Shown one piece after another: positions 7,637 through 16,824 of a stretch of DNA of 33,556 nt. Source of the stretch: Planctomycetota bacterium (GTDB taxonomy: Bacteria > Planctomycetota > Phycisphaerae > Phycisphaerales > Phycisphaeraceae); NCBI GenBank assembly GCA_026386955.1, contig JAPLMQ010000167.1:1-33556 (forward strand), in the 5' to 3' direction. Position 1 is the first letter of the stretch. Each line of letters begins with the position of its first letter. The translations under genes and the position numbers were made by a program. The notes beneath the pieces were generated by a model. The model worked only from the letters and a program-made list of their open reading frames with translations. It was not told the origin of the DNA and ran no database searches.

Positions 7637-9991
7637 TCAATCCGGCGCCGTGGTGGCAGGCGCGGTTTGCGTCGCAGGCGCCGAGCCCAGCGCACGCCGC
7701 AAGTTCGTCCGATAGGCCTCGTTCTCCGGCGCGAGTTCGACGGCCTTCCGGAAATGAGCGATCGCCGGCTCCATCGACTTCGCGATCGCCAACTCGATCC
7801 CCAGCGCATTGTGGGCGGGGGCGAAGGCGGGATCCTGCGCGAGCGACTCCTCGATGAATGTCCGCGCGACGTCGTGTCGCCCCGCGGCGCCGAGGGTCAA
7901 CCCGATCTCGAGGAGAATCTGGGTCTGCGATGTGGGAGGCGGGCCCGCCATTCCCTCCGGGTTCGGTCGTCCGCCCACCGCGCCCGGCGGCGGAGCCTGG
8001 AGCATGCGGTCGTAGCAGGCGAGGGCCTCGTCGAAGAGCCCCGCCTGGCGGGCGAGCACGGCGAGGGCGGTGTTGGCGGAATAGTCGTCGGGGCTGATCT
8101 GCACCGCGCGGTGGAAGTGCTTGAAGGCCTCGTCGGTCCGACCGGCCAGGGCGTCGTCGCGCCCGAGGGCGACATGGGCATCAAGAAGATTCGGCTTGAT
8201 CTTCAGGGCCAGTTCGAGGCAGATGCGGGCCTCCATCGTGCGCCTCGGATCGGGCGGGGTCATGCGGATGAGCGTCAGCCCCCGGTCGCAGATGACCTGG
8301 GCGTCGCGCGGACTGAGTTCCATCGCACGGTCATAGGCGGCTAGGGCGTCGGTGAAGCGGTCCAAAGCCGCGAAGGAATTGGCCAGTTGGTGCCACGCCA
8401 AGGCGTGGTTGGGGGCGTTGGCTATCACGTCGCGGAAGGTGGCGATGGCGGCCTCGTGTTGGCCGATGCTCACCATGGCCATGCCCAGCGCGGTGAGCGG
8501 CTCGGGCCGACGCGGCGCGAGCGCGATGGCGGCGCGGAATTCGGCCATTGCGGCCTCGGTCCGTCCCTCACGCTCGTAGGCGATGCCCAGGTTGATCCGC
8601 GGCTTCACGAGGCGGGGGTTGTTCGCGACGGCGCGCTTGAAGCACTCGCGGGCCCGGCCCTCCTCGCCGTGTTCCTGGAGGGCCACGCCCAGGTTGTTCC
8701 ACGCCGCGGCGTGCTCGAGGTCAACGGCGATGGCGTGGCCGAAGAGCGATCGGCTGTCGCGCCAGACGGCGATCTGTTCGACGCTCAGGAAGTGCAGGGC
8801 GAAGAGCAGGCCGGCGGCGACGATGGCCGTGCCCGCCCGCGAAAGGGGAGTGGCGACCAACCGCTCGGGAAGGGACCAGACCAGCGCGATGAGCACGCCG
8901 ACGCACGCGAGGTAGGTGTAGCGGTCGGCCATGGATTGGTTGCCGACCTGGACGAGCCCGATGACCGGCACGAGCAGGCCCAGGAACCACATCCAGCCGA
9001 TGACCACGTGCGGGAAGCGTCGCCAGGCGCGCAGGGCGCTGAACGTGACAAGCAGGAGGATCACGGCCGATGGGATCACCGCGGCGAGAGGCCAGCCCGG
9101 CGGGGCGGGCAGGGGGTAGTCGATGATCAGGTCGGTCGGCCAGAAGAGCTTCCCCAGATAGCTGGCGTAGGCGACCGGCACGTTGCCCAGCCGGCTCGCG
9201 AGGCTTGCGTCGGCGGTGGTCATCATCGCGCCGGTGCGCTTCTGGGCGACGACGGCGGCGAGGGCGATGCCGAGCGAGAGCGCGAGGAGCGGGAGTTTCT
9301 CCAGAAGGAGCAACCGCAGCGGGCGGACGGGCAGGGGCATCGCGGTCGTGCCCACGGCCGGGGGGAACATGCCCGGCTTCCAGCGGGCGAGCGGCCAGAG
9401 GTCGAGCAGGAGAAGCAGGGCGGGAAGGGTGACGAGCATGGGCTTGGCCATGAGCGTCAACGCGAAGAGCAGGAGGACGGGGAGGTAGCGGCGCGGGCCG
9501 GGGTCTCGCGTGTAGCGCAGGTAGGCGAGCAGGGTGAGCAGGCCGAAGGTGGCCGTGAGGACGTCCTTGCGCTCGCTGACCCAGGCGACGCTCTCGACGC
9601 GCAGCGGGTGGATCGCGAAGAAGGCGGCCACCAGCGCCGCCCGCCAGCCGCTGTGCGTCGCGTATAGCAGGAAGAGGAAGAGCAGGATGACGTTGAGCAG
9701 GTGCAGCGCGGCGTTGGTGCGGTGGAAGCCCGACGGGCCGGGGCCGAGGAGCTGGCGGTCGGCCATCAGCGAGAGCCAGGTCAGCGGATGCCAGTAGCCG
9801 GTGTGGACGGTGGTGAAGGCCCACCGGATCGAATCGCGGGTGAGGCCGTCCTGCACGTGGTCGTTGGCGTAGACGTACTGGTCGTCGTCGAAATTGACGA
9901 AACCGCAGTGCGCCACCGGAATGAAGGTCGCGACGGTCAGGATGATCAGGATGGGGATGAAGAGCAGAGATGACCGCATCTGAGAAGGCAT
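7637..9991 (-). CDS. TMTC-like multi-pass membrane protein with C-terminal TPR repeats
   Basis: A 784-residue protein. The first 440 or so residues form about 10-12 hydrophobic segments. The rest is a row of TPR units (for example AAAWNNLGVALQEHGEEGRARECFKRAV, read with the family spacing), about nine in all. A cluster of three Asp (35-37, NFDDDQYV) follows the first membrane segment, where GT-C glycosyltransferases keep their catalytic acidic pair. FAIHPLRVESVAWVSERKD and QSMADRYTYLACVG are hallmarks of the TMTC/tetratricopeptide family. By analogy with eukaryotic TMTC O-mannosyltransferases it may glycosylate exported proteins from a lipid-linked sugar; this is inferred for bacteria. The tail is A/T/P-rich. 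It is convergent with the SDR gene and divergent from the next gene. Confidence 0.85.
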   Translation of the reverse strand: MPSQMRSSLLFIPILIILTVATFIPVAHCGFVNFDDDQYVYANDHVQDGLTRDSIRWAFTTVHTGYWHPLTWLSLMADRQLLGPGPSGFHRTNAALHLLNVILLFLFLLYATHSGWRAALVAAFFAIHPLRVESVAWVSERKDVLTATFGLLTLLAYLRYTRDPGPRRYLPVLLLFALTLMAKPMLVTLPALLLLLDLWPLARWKPGMFPPAVGTTAMPLPVRPLRLLLLEKLPLLALSLGIALAAVVAQKRTGAMMTTADASLASRLGNVPVAYASYLGKLFWPTDLIIDYPLPAPPGWPLAAVIPSAVILLLVTFSALRAWRRFPHVVIGWMWFLGLLVPVIGLVQVGNQSMADRYTYLACVGVLIALVWSLPERLVATPLSRAGTAIVAAGLLFALHFLSVEQIAVWRDSRSLFGHAIAVDLEHAAAWNNLGVALQEHGEEGRARECFKRAVANNPRLVKPRINLGIAYEREGRTEAAMAEFRAAIALAPRRPEPLTALGMAMVSIGQHEAAIATFRDVIANAPNHALAWHQLANSFAALDRFTDALAAYDRAMELSPRDAQVICDRGLTLIRMTPPDPRRTMEARICLELALKIKPNLLDAHVALGRDDALAGRTDEAFKHFHRAVQISPDDYSANTALAVLARQAGLFDEALACYDRMLQAPPPGAVGGRPNPEGMAGPPPTSQTQILLEIGLTLGAAGRHDVARTFIEESLAQDPAFAPAHNALGIELAIAKSMEPAIAHFRKAVELAPENEAYRTNLRRALGSAPATQTAPATTAPD

Positions 9992-10161
9992 TGTAACCCA
10001 TCCGCGGCCAAGGATTGCCGGAATCGCGCCATCGATGGCGTGCGGGGCGGCGCAACCTGCGGTAGCCTGCCGAACTATCGTGTTGCGGCGGAGGCGTTGC
10101 GGCCGGGGTCTGCGGACATTTCGTTGACGGACTCCCGAAAGACGGGCCCAGAGGGACTCGC

Positions 10162-12522
10162 GTGGCGAGCAGAGCGCAGACAGAACCGCCTCCGACGGAT
10201 CGCCCCGCGGCCGAGGCGCTGCCCTATCGCCGCGTCGACCTGGCGGCGGTGGAGGCCGTCTCGGCTGGAACCGCGGCCAAGGGGCGCGCGGGCGCGTGGA
10301 GGCTGCGCTGGCCGGTGGTCGCGCTGGCAGTGGCCCTGAGCCTCGCCCAGGCGGCGGCGACCGTCGTGGCGATCAACGTCCACGGCGTCTGGCTCACCGC
10401 CTCGATGATCCCCGTCTTCGCCTTCGCGCTCATCGCCATCCTCGTCGCGGTGGTCAACCCCGCCTGGGGCCTGCTGCGCGGCCGGCGCGCGTGGCTCCCG
10501 CGCCCCTTCAACCGCGTCGAGCTGACCCACCTCTTCGCCGCGATGCTCGTCAGCTCCGGCGTATCGAGCTACGGCCTCTCGCAGCAGATCGTCCCGCTGA
10601 TCGCCACGCCCTGGAACCCAAGCTGGAACACCGCCCAGCGCGGCTGGAAGGACCGCCTCCTCCCCACGCTGAACCAGAACCTCTACCTGACCGACCCCGC
10701 CGCCAGCCGCCTCTTCTACGAGGGGATCACCCGCAAGCCCGACGGCCGGCCGCTCTACGCGCCGCGCGAGGACGCTCCATATCTCGACCGCCTCGCCTTC
10801 CACCGCGACATCTTCCTGCAGATCCCCTGGCGGTCGTGGCTCGCGCCGCTGGGCGCGTGGATGGTCATGGTGCTCGCCGCCTACACGCTCTTCTACTCGC
10901 TCACCCGCCTCATGCTCGACCACTGGATCGACCGCGAGAAGCTCATCTTCCCGATGTCGCGCCTCGCGGAAGCGATGCTGCCCAACCCGCCGAACGAGAC
11001 GGCCGAGGGAACGCCCGACAGAGCGCCCGACGAAACATCGACCGGGAGCGGCAAGTCGCCTCCCGCCTCGGGCCTCGCCGCCAGCCTCGTCCGCCGCGGC
11101 ATCGCGCCGGCCTTCCTCTTCAGCGGCGTCTTCTGGCTGGGCTTCGCCGTCAGCTTCGGCGTGCAGAGCTTCAACGCCCTCAACCTGCCCGACCTCCACA
11201 TCCGCCTGGGCATGCCTTACTGGACCGTCAACAACATCCTCCAAGGCACCGTCCTGGAGGGGCTCGGCGCGCGGCAGAACTTCAACGCCCTGATGTTCCT
11301 GATCATCTTCACCGCCATCGGCCTGGCCTTCCTGCTCCCCACCGAGATCGCCTTCTCCATCTGGTTCTATTACGTCGCGGGCAAGCTGGCGGTCCTCGCC
11401 GCCGTCTGGGCGGGGCACGGCCGCAACGGCGACGACTTCCCCGCCGACTGGTTCAACCTCAGCAACGCCTTCACCGCGCAGGGCGGCGGGGCGATGCTCC
11501 TCTTCGCCGCGGTCGTGCTGGCGCGGGCGCTGGTCGAGCATTGGCGGCAAGGCTCGCTGCAGGCCCGCGGCTTGAAGCCCGGAGTAATCCCGGGCGCCGC
11601 GCCGCGCCCGCCTTGGACGCTCGCCCAGCGCCTCCGCCACGCCCAGCCGGTCATCGCCGTCGTCGCCTCGATCCTCGTCCTGGTCGCCTGGCTGAACTGG
11701 AACCGCGTTCCCGTGCTCTGGGCCTCGGCCTACGTGCTGGTGACCACGCTGATGTGCCTGGGCCTGATGCGCTTCGTCGCCGAGGCCGGCATCTACTGGT
11801 TTCAGACCTTCGTCAGCTTCTTCCACCTGCACCGCGCCTTTGGGCTCGGGCGCTTCATGGCCCCGAGCGCCACGGCCCCGCTGGTCCCGATCAACTCCGT
11901 CCTCTTCATGGACGTCAAGTGCCTCCTCGCCGGCTACCTCGTCACCGCCGGCTGGCTCGAGCGCCACGCCGCCGAGGGCGCTCCGCCCGACGAGGCGAAA
12001 CAGCTCAGCCGGCGCTCGCGCATCGGCGTGACGGCGGCGCTGGCGCTCGCGGTGGTCCTCTCGATCGTGCTGACGATCCACATGGCCTACGCCGTCGGCG
12101 GCGACCGCATGCACGCCTGGGTCTTCCGCAACGGGCCTCAGACCTTCGTCGACGGAGCCGCCCGCGCCGCACTCCCTTCGCCCCGGGGCGACTCCGCCGG
12201 CGCGGGCTGGTTCGGCCTCGGGGCCGCCTGGTGCGGCCTGAGCATGTTCGCCCGCCGAACCCTCTTCGGCTTCCCCCACCCCATCGGCTACGCCATGCTC
12301 GCCAACCCGCTCACCGCCCACATCTGGCTGCCCTGCTTCATCGGGTGGGCCTGCAAAAAAGTCGTCGTCCGCTATGGCGGCAAGGCGACCTTCGACCACG
12401 TCCGCCTGGGCTTCATCGGCCTCATCCTCGGCGAGGTCCTCGCGATCGCCTTCTGGCTGCTGGCCTCGCTCCTCACGGGCAAGGTTTTTCCCACCCTCGA
12501 CCTGAATCGGTACGGGGTTTGA
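10162..12522 (+). CDS. Large multi-pass membrane protein, DUF6784/DUF6785-type
   Basis: A 786-residue integral membrane protein with roughly 14 hydrophobic segments and long soluble loops at about 150-225 and 280-310. Motifs recalled from the DUF6785/DUF6784 planctomycete-verrucomicrobial family are present: the FNRVELTHLFAAMLVSSG segment near 115, DREKLIFPMSRLAEAML near 255, and the C-terminal IGYAMLANPLTAHIWLPCFIGW. The family looks distantly like oligopeptide transporters but has no proven function. The GTG start has GAGGG seven bases upstream. The beta-helix gene follows 89 bp downstream on the same strand, so a membrane-carrier-plus-secreted-carbohydrate-protein unit is plausible. The family call comes from memory of the sequence style; a topology prediction and profile search would settle it. 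Confidence 0.75.
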   Translation: MASRAQTEPPPTDRPAAEALPYRRVDLAAVEAVSAGTAAKGRAGAWRLRWPVVALAVALSLAQAAATVVAINVHGVWLTASMIPVFAFALIAILVAVVNPAWGLLRGRRAWLPRPFNRVELTHLFAAMLVSSGVSSYGLSQQIVPLIATPWNPSWNTAQRGWKDRLLPTLNQNLYLTDPAASRLFYEGITRKPDGRPLYAPREDAPYLDRLAFHRDIFLQIPWRSWLAPLGAWMVMVLAAYTLFYSLTRLMLDHWIDREKLIFPMSRLAEAMLPNPPNETAEGTPDRAPDETSTGSGKSPPASGLAASLVRRGIAPAFLFSGVFWLGFAVSFGVQSFNALNLPDLHIRLGMPYWTVNNILQGTVLEGLGARQNFNALMFLIIFTAIGLAFLLPTEIAFSIWFYYVAGKLAVLAAVWAGHGRNGDDFPADWFNLSNAFTAQGGGAMLLFAAVVLARALVEHWRQGSLQARGLKPGVIPGAAPRPPWTLAQRLRHAQPVIAVVASILVLVAWLNWNRVPVLWASAYVLVTTLMCLGLMRFVAEAGIYWFQTFVSFFHLHRAFGLGRFMAPSATAPLVPINSVLFMDVKCLLAGYLVTAGWLERHAAEGAPPDEAKQLSRRSRIGVTAALALAVVLSIVLTIHMAYAVGGDRMHAWVFRNGPQTFVDGAARAALPSPRGDSAGAGWFGLGAAWCGLSMFARRTLFGFPHPIGYAMLANPLTAHIWLPCFIGWACKKVVVRYGGKATFDHVRLGFIGLILGEVLAIAFWLLASLLTGKVFPTLDLNRYGV

Positions 12523-12611
12523 CCTTCGCGACGCTATGGATTGCGCAAGCTGTGCGGTGCGACGGCGAGTTGTTCGGGGAACCCTTACGACAAGTTACGG
12601 GAGTATTCACG

Positions 12612-14660
12612 ATGCCCATGGAGTCATGCGGGCTTTGGCGTGCTGCAGCGATCGTGCTCTTGCTGACGTTCGTCGGCCCGACCGTCTCCCCGGCGCGGGC
12701 CGGCGACAACACGCTGCTTCCCGATGGCACGGAATTCGTCTTCTGGGAAACCGCGCCCAAGCACGTGAAGACCTATCACGTCGCCCAGAAGACGGCGGGC
12801 GCGTCGGACGACAACCCCGGCTCAGCCGAGAAGCCGTGGAAGACGATCGGAAAGGCCGCGATGGCGCTGCAGCCGGGCGAGCGCGTGCTGGTCCACGCCG
12901 GCGTCTACCGCGAGGCGGTCCACCCCGAGCGCGGGGGCACCGGCCCCGACGCGATGATCACCTACGAGGCCGCGGCGGGGGAGGATGTCACCATCACCGG
13001 CGCGGATGAGTGGAAGCCGACATGGGAGAAGTCGGCCGACTTCGCGATCAACCGCATCGAAAAATATGTGCCCAAGACCGAGCCGATGCCGACGACTTGG
13101 GTCGCCCGGCTCAACGGCTCGATGTTCGCCGAGGCCAACACCTTCGCCCTGCGCTATCGGATCAACCCCGCCAACCAGGACATGCCCGTGCTCGGGCAGA
13201 TCATCCTCGACGGCAAGCCGCTCACGCAGGTCGCGAAGCATGCCGACCTCCGCGGCGTCGCCAATGCCTTCTTCGTCGAGGACGACGGGATGTCGGTTCA
13301 CGTCCGCCTCGCGGGCGACGCCGCGCCCGAGGGCAAGGCCTTCCTGATCGTCACCCGCCCCGAGATCTTCTCGCCCATCCGCCAGCGGCTGAACTACATC
13401 CGCGTGCGCGGGTTCAAGATGCTTTACGCCGCGGTGCCCTTCGCCGCGCCATTGCGGGCGGCCCTGGCGACCTCGGGCGGGCACCACTGGGTCATCGAGG
13501 ACAACGAGGTCGCCTACGTCACCTCGCGCGCGATCCATCTGGGCGGGCGCTGGTTCGAGTTCACGCTCAACGACACGCTGGGCTTCGACGTCGTCCGCCG
13601 CAACCACGTGCACCACTGCGGGCTGACGGGCATCGCGGCCGTCCACTTCCGCGCCCTCGAGCAACTGCTCGTCGAGGACAACCTCGTCACCGACATCGGC
13701 TACTGGGGCCAGCCGCCGCACCGCGCCAACCTCGACGAGGGCGGCGGCATCAAGATCCACTACTCCGTCGGCAGCCTCATCCGCCGCAACGTGATCCTCC
13801 GCATGAACGCCTGCCCGGGCCTCTGGCTCGACTGGACGCACACCAACACCCGCGCGACGCAGAACCTCATCGCCAACGTCAAGGGCAGCCCCTTCGGGGC
13901 GCTCTTCGTCGAGATCTCCCCGCTCCCCAACCTCATCGACAACAACATCCTGGTCGACAACTACCTCTACGGCGCCTACGAGCACGACAGCATGCGCTAC
14001 CTGCTCGTGGCCAACCTGATCGCCAACGGCGACGGGCCCGCGGTGCAGTTCCTCATGCCCGGGCGCGGGCGCACCTTCCCGCCCGGCGTCGGCAAGGAGT
14101 ACCACCCCGAGGGCGAGAACCGCGTCTACGGAAACGTGCTCGCCGGCTTCCCGCAGTACATGTTGCTCTCGAACCCCACCGACCGCTCCGACTGGAACGT
14201 GCTGGGGAACCCCGCGCCTGCGACGCAGCCGTTCCGCTTCGGCGAGCGCGGCAGCGAACGCGACCTCGACGCCAAGGCGTGGCGCGAGAAGGGCTGCGAC
14301 GCGAACTCCCCGGCCTTCCCGCTGGAGGTGAAGTTCGACGAAGCGAAGTTGGAACTGCGCGTGCGGGCGTTGTCGGCCGGCAGTGGGGCGGCCGGGGCGT
14401 TCCCGGTCTTTCCGCCGCTCCCGCCGCTGATGGATCGCGTGCCGACGATGGAGGAGTCGCTGCCGACCTACTTCCCCTTGCCGGTCTTCACGAAGCCCGA
14501 GGCGAAGATGGAGTCGATGGCGGAGCTGCTCAAGGCCGATTTCCTGGGCCGCCCGCGCGACCCGGAGAAGTTCGTCCCCGGGGCGCTGCTCAACATGCCG
14601 CTGGACGGAACGCCCATGAAGATCGACCCGCGCCGGCCAGCGCCGCCAAACAGCCGTTGA
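12612..14660 (+). CDS. Secreted right-handed parallel beta-helix protein
   Basis: A 682-residue exported protein. Residues 1-30 are a Sec signal peptide (AAAIVLLLTFVGPTV core, likely cut after ARA). It is followed by a DUF1565-like start: KTAGASDDNPGSAEKPWKTI, PGERVLVHAGVYRE and AAAGEDVTITG. Repeated rungs such as WVIEDNEV, FDVVRRNHVHH, LLVEDNLV, SLIRRNVI and NLIDNNIL build the beta-helix up to about residue 500. A Pro-rich tail follows. Members are polysaccharide lyases, hydrolases or sugar-binding proteins. No pectate-lyase Ca/Arg signature stands out, so activity is unproven. ATG 12612 has GGGAG eight bases upstream. It lies downstream of the large membrane protein, possibly as its functional partner. 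Confidence 0.88.
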   Translation: MPMESCGLWRAAAIVLLLTFVGPTVSPARAGDNTLLPDGTEFVFWETAPKHVKTYHVAQKTAGASDDNPGSAEKPWKTIGKAAMALQPGERVLVHAGVYREAVHPERGGTGPDAMITYEAAAGEDVTITGADEWKPTWEKSADFAINRIEKYVPKTEPMPTTWVARLNGSMFAEANTFALRYRINPANQDMPVLGQIILDGKPLTQVAKHADLRGVANAFFVEDDGMSVHVRLAGDAAPEGKAFLIVTRPEIFSPIRQRLNYIRVRGFKMLYAAVPFAAPLRAALATSGGHHWVIEDNEVAYVTSRAIHLGGRWFEFTLNDTLGFDVVRRNHVHHCGLTGIAAVHFRALEQLLVEDNLVTDIGYWGQPPHRANLDEGGGIKIHYSVGSLIRRNVILRMNACPGLWLDWTHTNTRATQNLIANVKGSPFGALFVEISPLPNLIDNNILVDNYLYGAYEHDSMRYLLVANLIANGDGPAVQFLMPGRGRTFPPGVGKEYHPEGENRVYGNVLAGFPQYMLLSNPTDRSDWNVLGNPAPATQPFRFGERGSERDLDAKAWREKGCDANSPAFPLEVKFDEAKLELRVRALSAGSGAAGAFPVFPPLPPLMDRVPTMEESLPTYFPLPVFTKPEAKMESMAELLKADFLGRPRDPEKFVPGALLNMPLDGTPMKIDPRRPAPPNSR

Positions 14661-14678
14661 CTGCCGCAGGTCCGGGGT

Positions 14679-14693
14679 GCCGGGTTAACCGGC
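14679..14693. terminator. Possible bidirectional terminator hairpin between convergent genes
   Basis: GCCGG and CCGGC arms flank GTTAA in the 37-bp gap between the beta-helix stop and the GNAT stop. The position suits a shared terminator, but the stem is short and there is no U-tract, so this is weak. Confidence 0.3.
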
Positions 14694-14697
14694 CTCC

Positions 14698-15384
14698 TCA
14701 GGGTTCCGCCGCGATCTCCTGGATGGAGAGGGGCGAGTCGCCGGGGACGTGAAGCCTCTTGAGCACGGCCTGCCATCGGGCGGGATGCGTCCCGTGCATC
14801 GCCAGCGGCGCGAATCCGAGCTTTAGGTAGATGTGGATCGCGGCCAGGCGATGGTCGTCGGTGAGCAGCAGGGCGGAGGTGCGTCCGTCCGCCACCATGG
14901 CGTGCAGGGCGACGAGGCTCGCGAGCGTGCCCAGGCCGCGGTTCGTGTGGCCGGGCTTGACCGCCACGAAGTGGAGGTAGCCGGTGTCGACGCCGAATTT
15001 CGCGGGCTTGTGCCACGCCGAGGCGGTGGCGACGGGGAGGCCGTCGCGCAGCACGAAGAAGATACGGTTGGCCGCGAAACATGGATCGGCCCGCATGATC
15101 CCCGCGAAGTTCCCCGCCGACTCGGGCCAGCCGAACGCCTCGGCGACGATGGATTCCCAACACGGTTCGTCCCCGTCCTTCATCGAGCGGATCGAGATGC
15201 CCGCAGGCACGCTCAGCGCCGGCAATCCCGCGAGCGTCTTTCGCTGCATGAACAATTGCGGGATCGGGGCGGCGGCATGACTTGTCCCCGGCGCCGCGCC
15301 GAGATGGATCGCCTCGCTGATTCGCCGGCGGACACGCATCCACCGGGTCGCCGTCTTCCCCTTCGGCCGATTCTGGATCGTCAT
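14698..15384 (-). CDS. GNAT family N-acetyltransferase
   Basis: A 228-residue protein. Its C-terminal 150 residues are a GNAT acetyltransferase: strand 4 YLHFVAVKPGHTNRGLGTLASLVALH (about 136-161, two overlapping motifs) contains the R/Q-x-x-G-x-G/A acetyl-CoA loop, and AIHIYLKLGFAPL is the family's motif B. The first 60 residues are basic and unlike the fold. The acceptor is unknown. ATG 15384 is preferred because AGGAG lies 11 bases upstream; a longer frame from 15465 adds 27 Arg-rich residues without a ribosome site. The gene is convergent with the beta-helix gene. Confidence 0.85.
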   Translation of the reverse strand: MTIQNRPKGKTATRWMRVRRRISEAIHLGAAPGTSHAAAPIPQLFMQRKTLAGLPALSVPAGISIRSMKDGDEPCWESIVAEAFGWPESAGNFAGIMRADPCFAANRIFFVLRDGLPVATASAWHKPAKFGVDTGYLHFVAVKPGHTNRGLGTLASLVALHAMVADGRTSALLLTDDHRLAAIHIYLKLGFAPLAMHGTHPARWQAVLKRLHVPGDSPLSIQEIAAEP

Positions 15385-15717
15385 GGCGGCCTTTCTCCTG
15401 GGTGCGCGGAGCCTTTGTCGTCGCGTGCAGACGCAGGCCGGGCTGATCCCTCGCCATTCATGCAAATGGGATGAATTCGGCGGCGTTCACACGATTTTCT
15501 TCGTCCGAAGGCGATGAGTCGTTCACACCTCCTTGCGACAAGCAGTGAATTCACCAGCCGCGCCTGGCATCCTTGCCCGACAATCGGCTCAGTCGTTGCA
15601 GGCCTCACAGGCCTCCGCGTCAACGAAAGCATCCGCCTCGCGCGGACAGGGCGGCGGATGGGCTTCTTGAAATTGTTCAAGCGGCGGAATCGGCCCGGGC
15701 CGGAGTCGGAGAGGGTG
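15385..15717. other. Intergenic stretch without a supported gene
   Basis: A 333-bp gap between the PilZ-receiver stop and the GNAT start (both minus strand). It should hold the GNAT promoter. G+C is somewhat lower around 15466-15560. A 99-codon open frame here (15381-15680, minus) has no recognisable domain and an Arg-rich, shadow-like composition, so it is not called. Confidence 0.6.
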
Positions 15718-16680
15718 TTACAGCGCCCGCGGCTTGGGCTTGTCCGGCTGCGCGGGCCCGGCCTTGGCGTCGGGCTTCTCCTTGCTCGCCGCCGCGCCCA
15801 TGTCGCTGGTGAGAAGCTGCATGAGCGCCTTGGAGAATGTCGGCTGGTCGCAGGGCTTGGCGAGGAAGAGCGTCGCCCCGGCGGCGATCGCCTGCGCCTT
15901 CACTTCATTCGATCCGTCGGAGGAGATCACCAGGATCGCTCCGACGTAGCCATGCTTGCGGATGCGCCGGATCAGCTTGCAGCCCTGCGCGGAGTCCTCG
16001 GCCAAGTGCAGCAGCACCAGGTCGGTCGCCTCCCGCTTCTCGACCCATTCCATCGCGGCGACCTCGTCGGCGGCGTCGACCACCGTCATTCCCTGCTGCC
16101 GCAGCCACTTCCCCAGCATCGCCCGGTGGTCCTGCACGCTGTCGGCGACGAGGACCGTGGCCCGCATCTTCGCGGCGCCGGCGGCCTCGCCCTTGCCGCT
16201 CCCCGCCGGAGCCTCGGCCGGGACCACGGGGTTGTCGCTCAGCGGGGCGTCGGAGCCGACGAAGAGGACGGGGTCGATCCGCTCGTCGAACGCGACCGAG
16301 ACGTCGTGGATCATCCCCTCGATGTGCCGGCAGCGCACGACCTTCCCCGGCACGCGGAACCACTCGCCGGTCTTGGTCGGGAAGGTGACGCGGCACTTGC
16401 TCTTGAGGTGGACGAATTGGCCGTGGATGAAGGCCATCCCGCCCACGGAGAGGTTGCGCGGGGTGACCTGGTAGTTCTCGGTGCTGCCGCCGGGGTGGGA
16501 GATGGAGACGAGGATGAACTCGGCGTCGTAGACGAAGCGGCGCCACCGCCGGGCCTCCGCCGCCGCGGAGGTCGGCCCGCTCTGCTTGAGGCTGTTGATG
16601 AGGTTTTCGCACTCGCGCGGCCGCAACCGAACGGTGTCGATCGTGCCATGCGGCTTGGCGGAATCGTCATGGAGGGGCAC
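15718..16680 (-). CDS. PilZ domain plus degenerate receiver domain protein
   Basis: A 320-residue cytoplasmic signalling protein. The PilZ domain (about 44-140) has both c-di-GMP motifs: RRWRR at 44-48 (RxxxR) and NLSVGG at 76-81 ([D/N]xSxxG). After an Ala/Gly linker, a receiver domain spans about 174-292. It keeps an acidic Asp at 180 (VLVADS) and the switch Lys275 (LFLAKP), but the phosphoacceptor position reads LVLLHLAEDS, with His225 where Asp is expected. It therefore probably does not take phosphate from a histidine kinase by the usual route. The C-terminus is a Lys/Pro/Ala tail. It lies 144 bp downstream of the carbon-nitrogen hydrolase on the same strand. c-di-GMP binding is likely; the output is unknown, as no effector domain is attached. 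Confidence 0.9.
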   Translation of the reverse strand: MPLHDDSAKPHGTIDTVRLRPRECENLINSLKQSGPTSAAAEARRWRRFVYDAEFILVSISHPGGSTENYQVTPRNLSVGGMAFIHGQFVHLKSKCRVTFPTKTGEWFRVPGKVVRCRHIEGMIHDVSVAFDERIDPVLFVGSDAPLSDNPVVPAEAPAGSGKGEAAGAAKMRATVLVADSVQDHRAMLGKWLRQQGMTVVDAADEVAAMEWVEKREATDLVLLHLAEDSAQGCKLIRRIRKHGYVGAILVISSDGSNEVKAQAIAAGATLFLAKPCDQPTFSKALMQLLTSDMGAAASKEKPDAKAGPAQPDKPKPRAL

Positions 16681-16725
16681 GGCGCGTTCCCGGGAAGCGG
16701 ATCATCCGAGCGTCAGCACGAATGG

Positions 16726-16768
16726 GTCGCCCTCAGGGCGACAATGGCCGGGGCGTGAAGCGCCGGCC
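16726..16768. repeat. Two adjacent hairpins in the hydrolase-PilZ gap
   Basis: GTCGCCC-TCA-GGGCGAC at 16726-16742 has 7-bp arms. It is followed by an imperfect stem with GGCCGG and CCGGCC ends at 16746-16768. They lie downstream of the carbon-nitrogen hydrolase and could terminate it or be REP-like. The second stem resembles the last codons of the hydrolase gene (16834-16858). Confidence 0.5.
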
Positions 16769-16824
16769 TCCTGTCGTTCATCGGCCGAATCGCAGGGAGG
16801 CTTGACCGCCGGATGGGCGGCGGC

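Noticed and set aside
10296..14660. A 1454-codon frame that would fuse an Arg/Pro-rich protein to the beta-helix protein.
   Set aside because: The first 770 codons are the out-of-frame shadow of the membrane-protein gene; the beta-helix protein has its own ribosome site and signal peptide at 12612.
15381..15680. A 99-codon minus-strand frame in the gap upstream of the GNAT gene.
   Set aside because: Arg-rich, no ribosome site, no recognisable motif, and overlaps the GNAT start; treated as non-coding.
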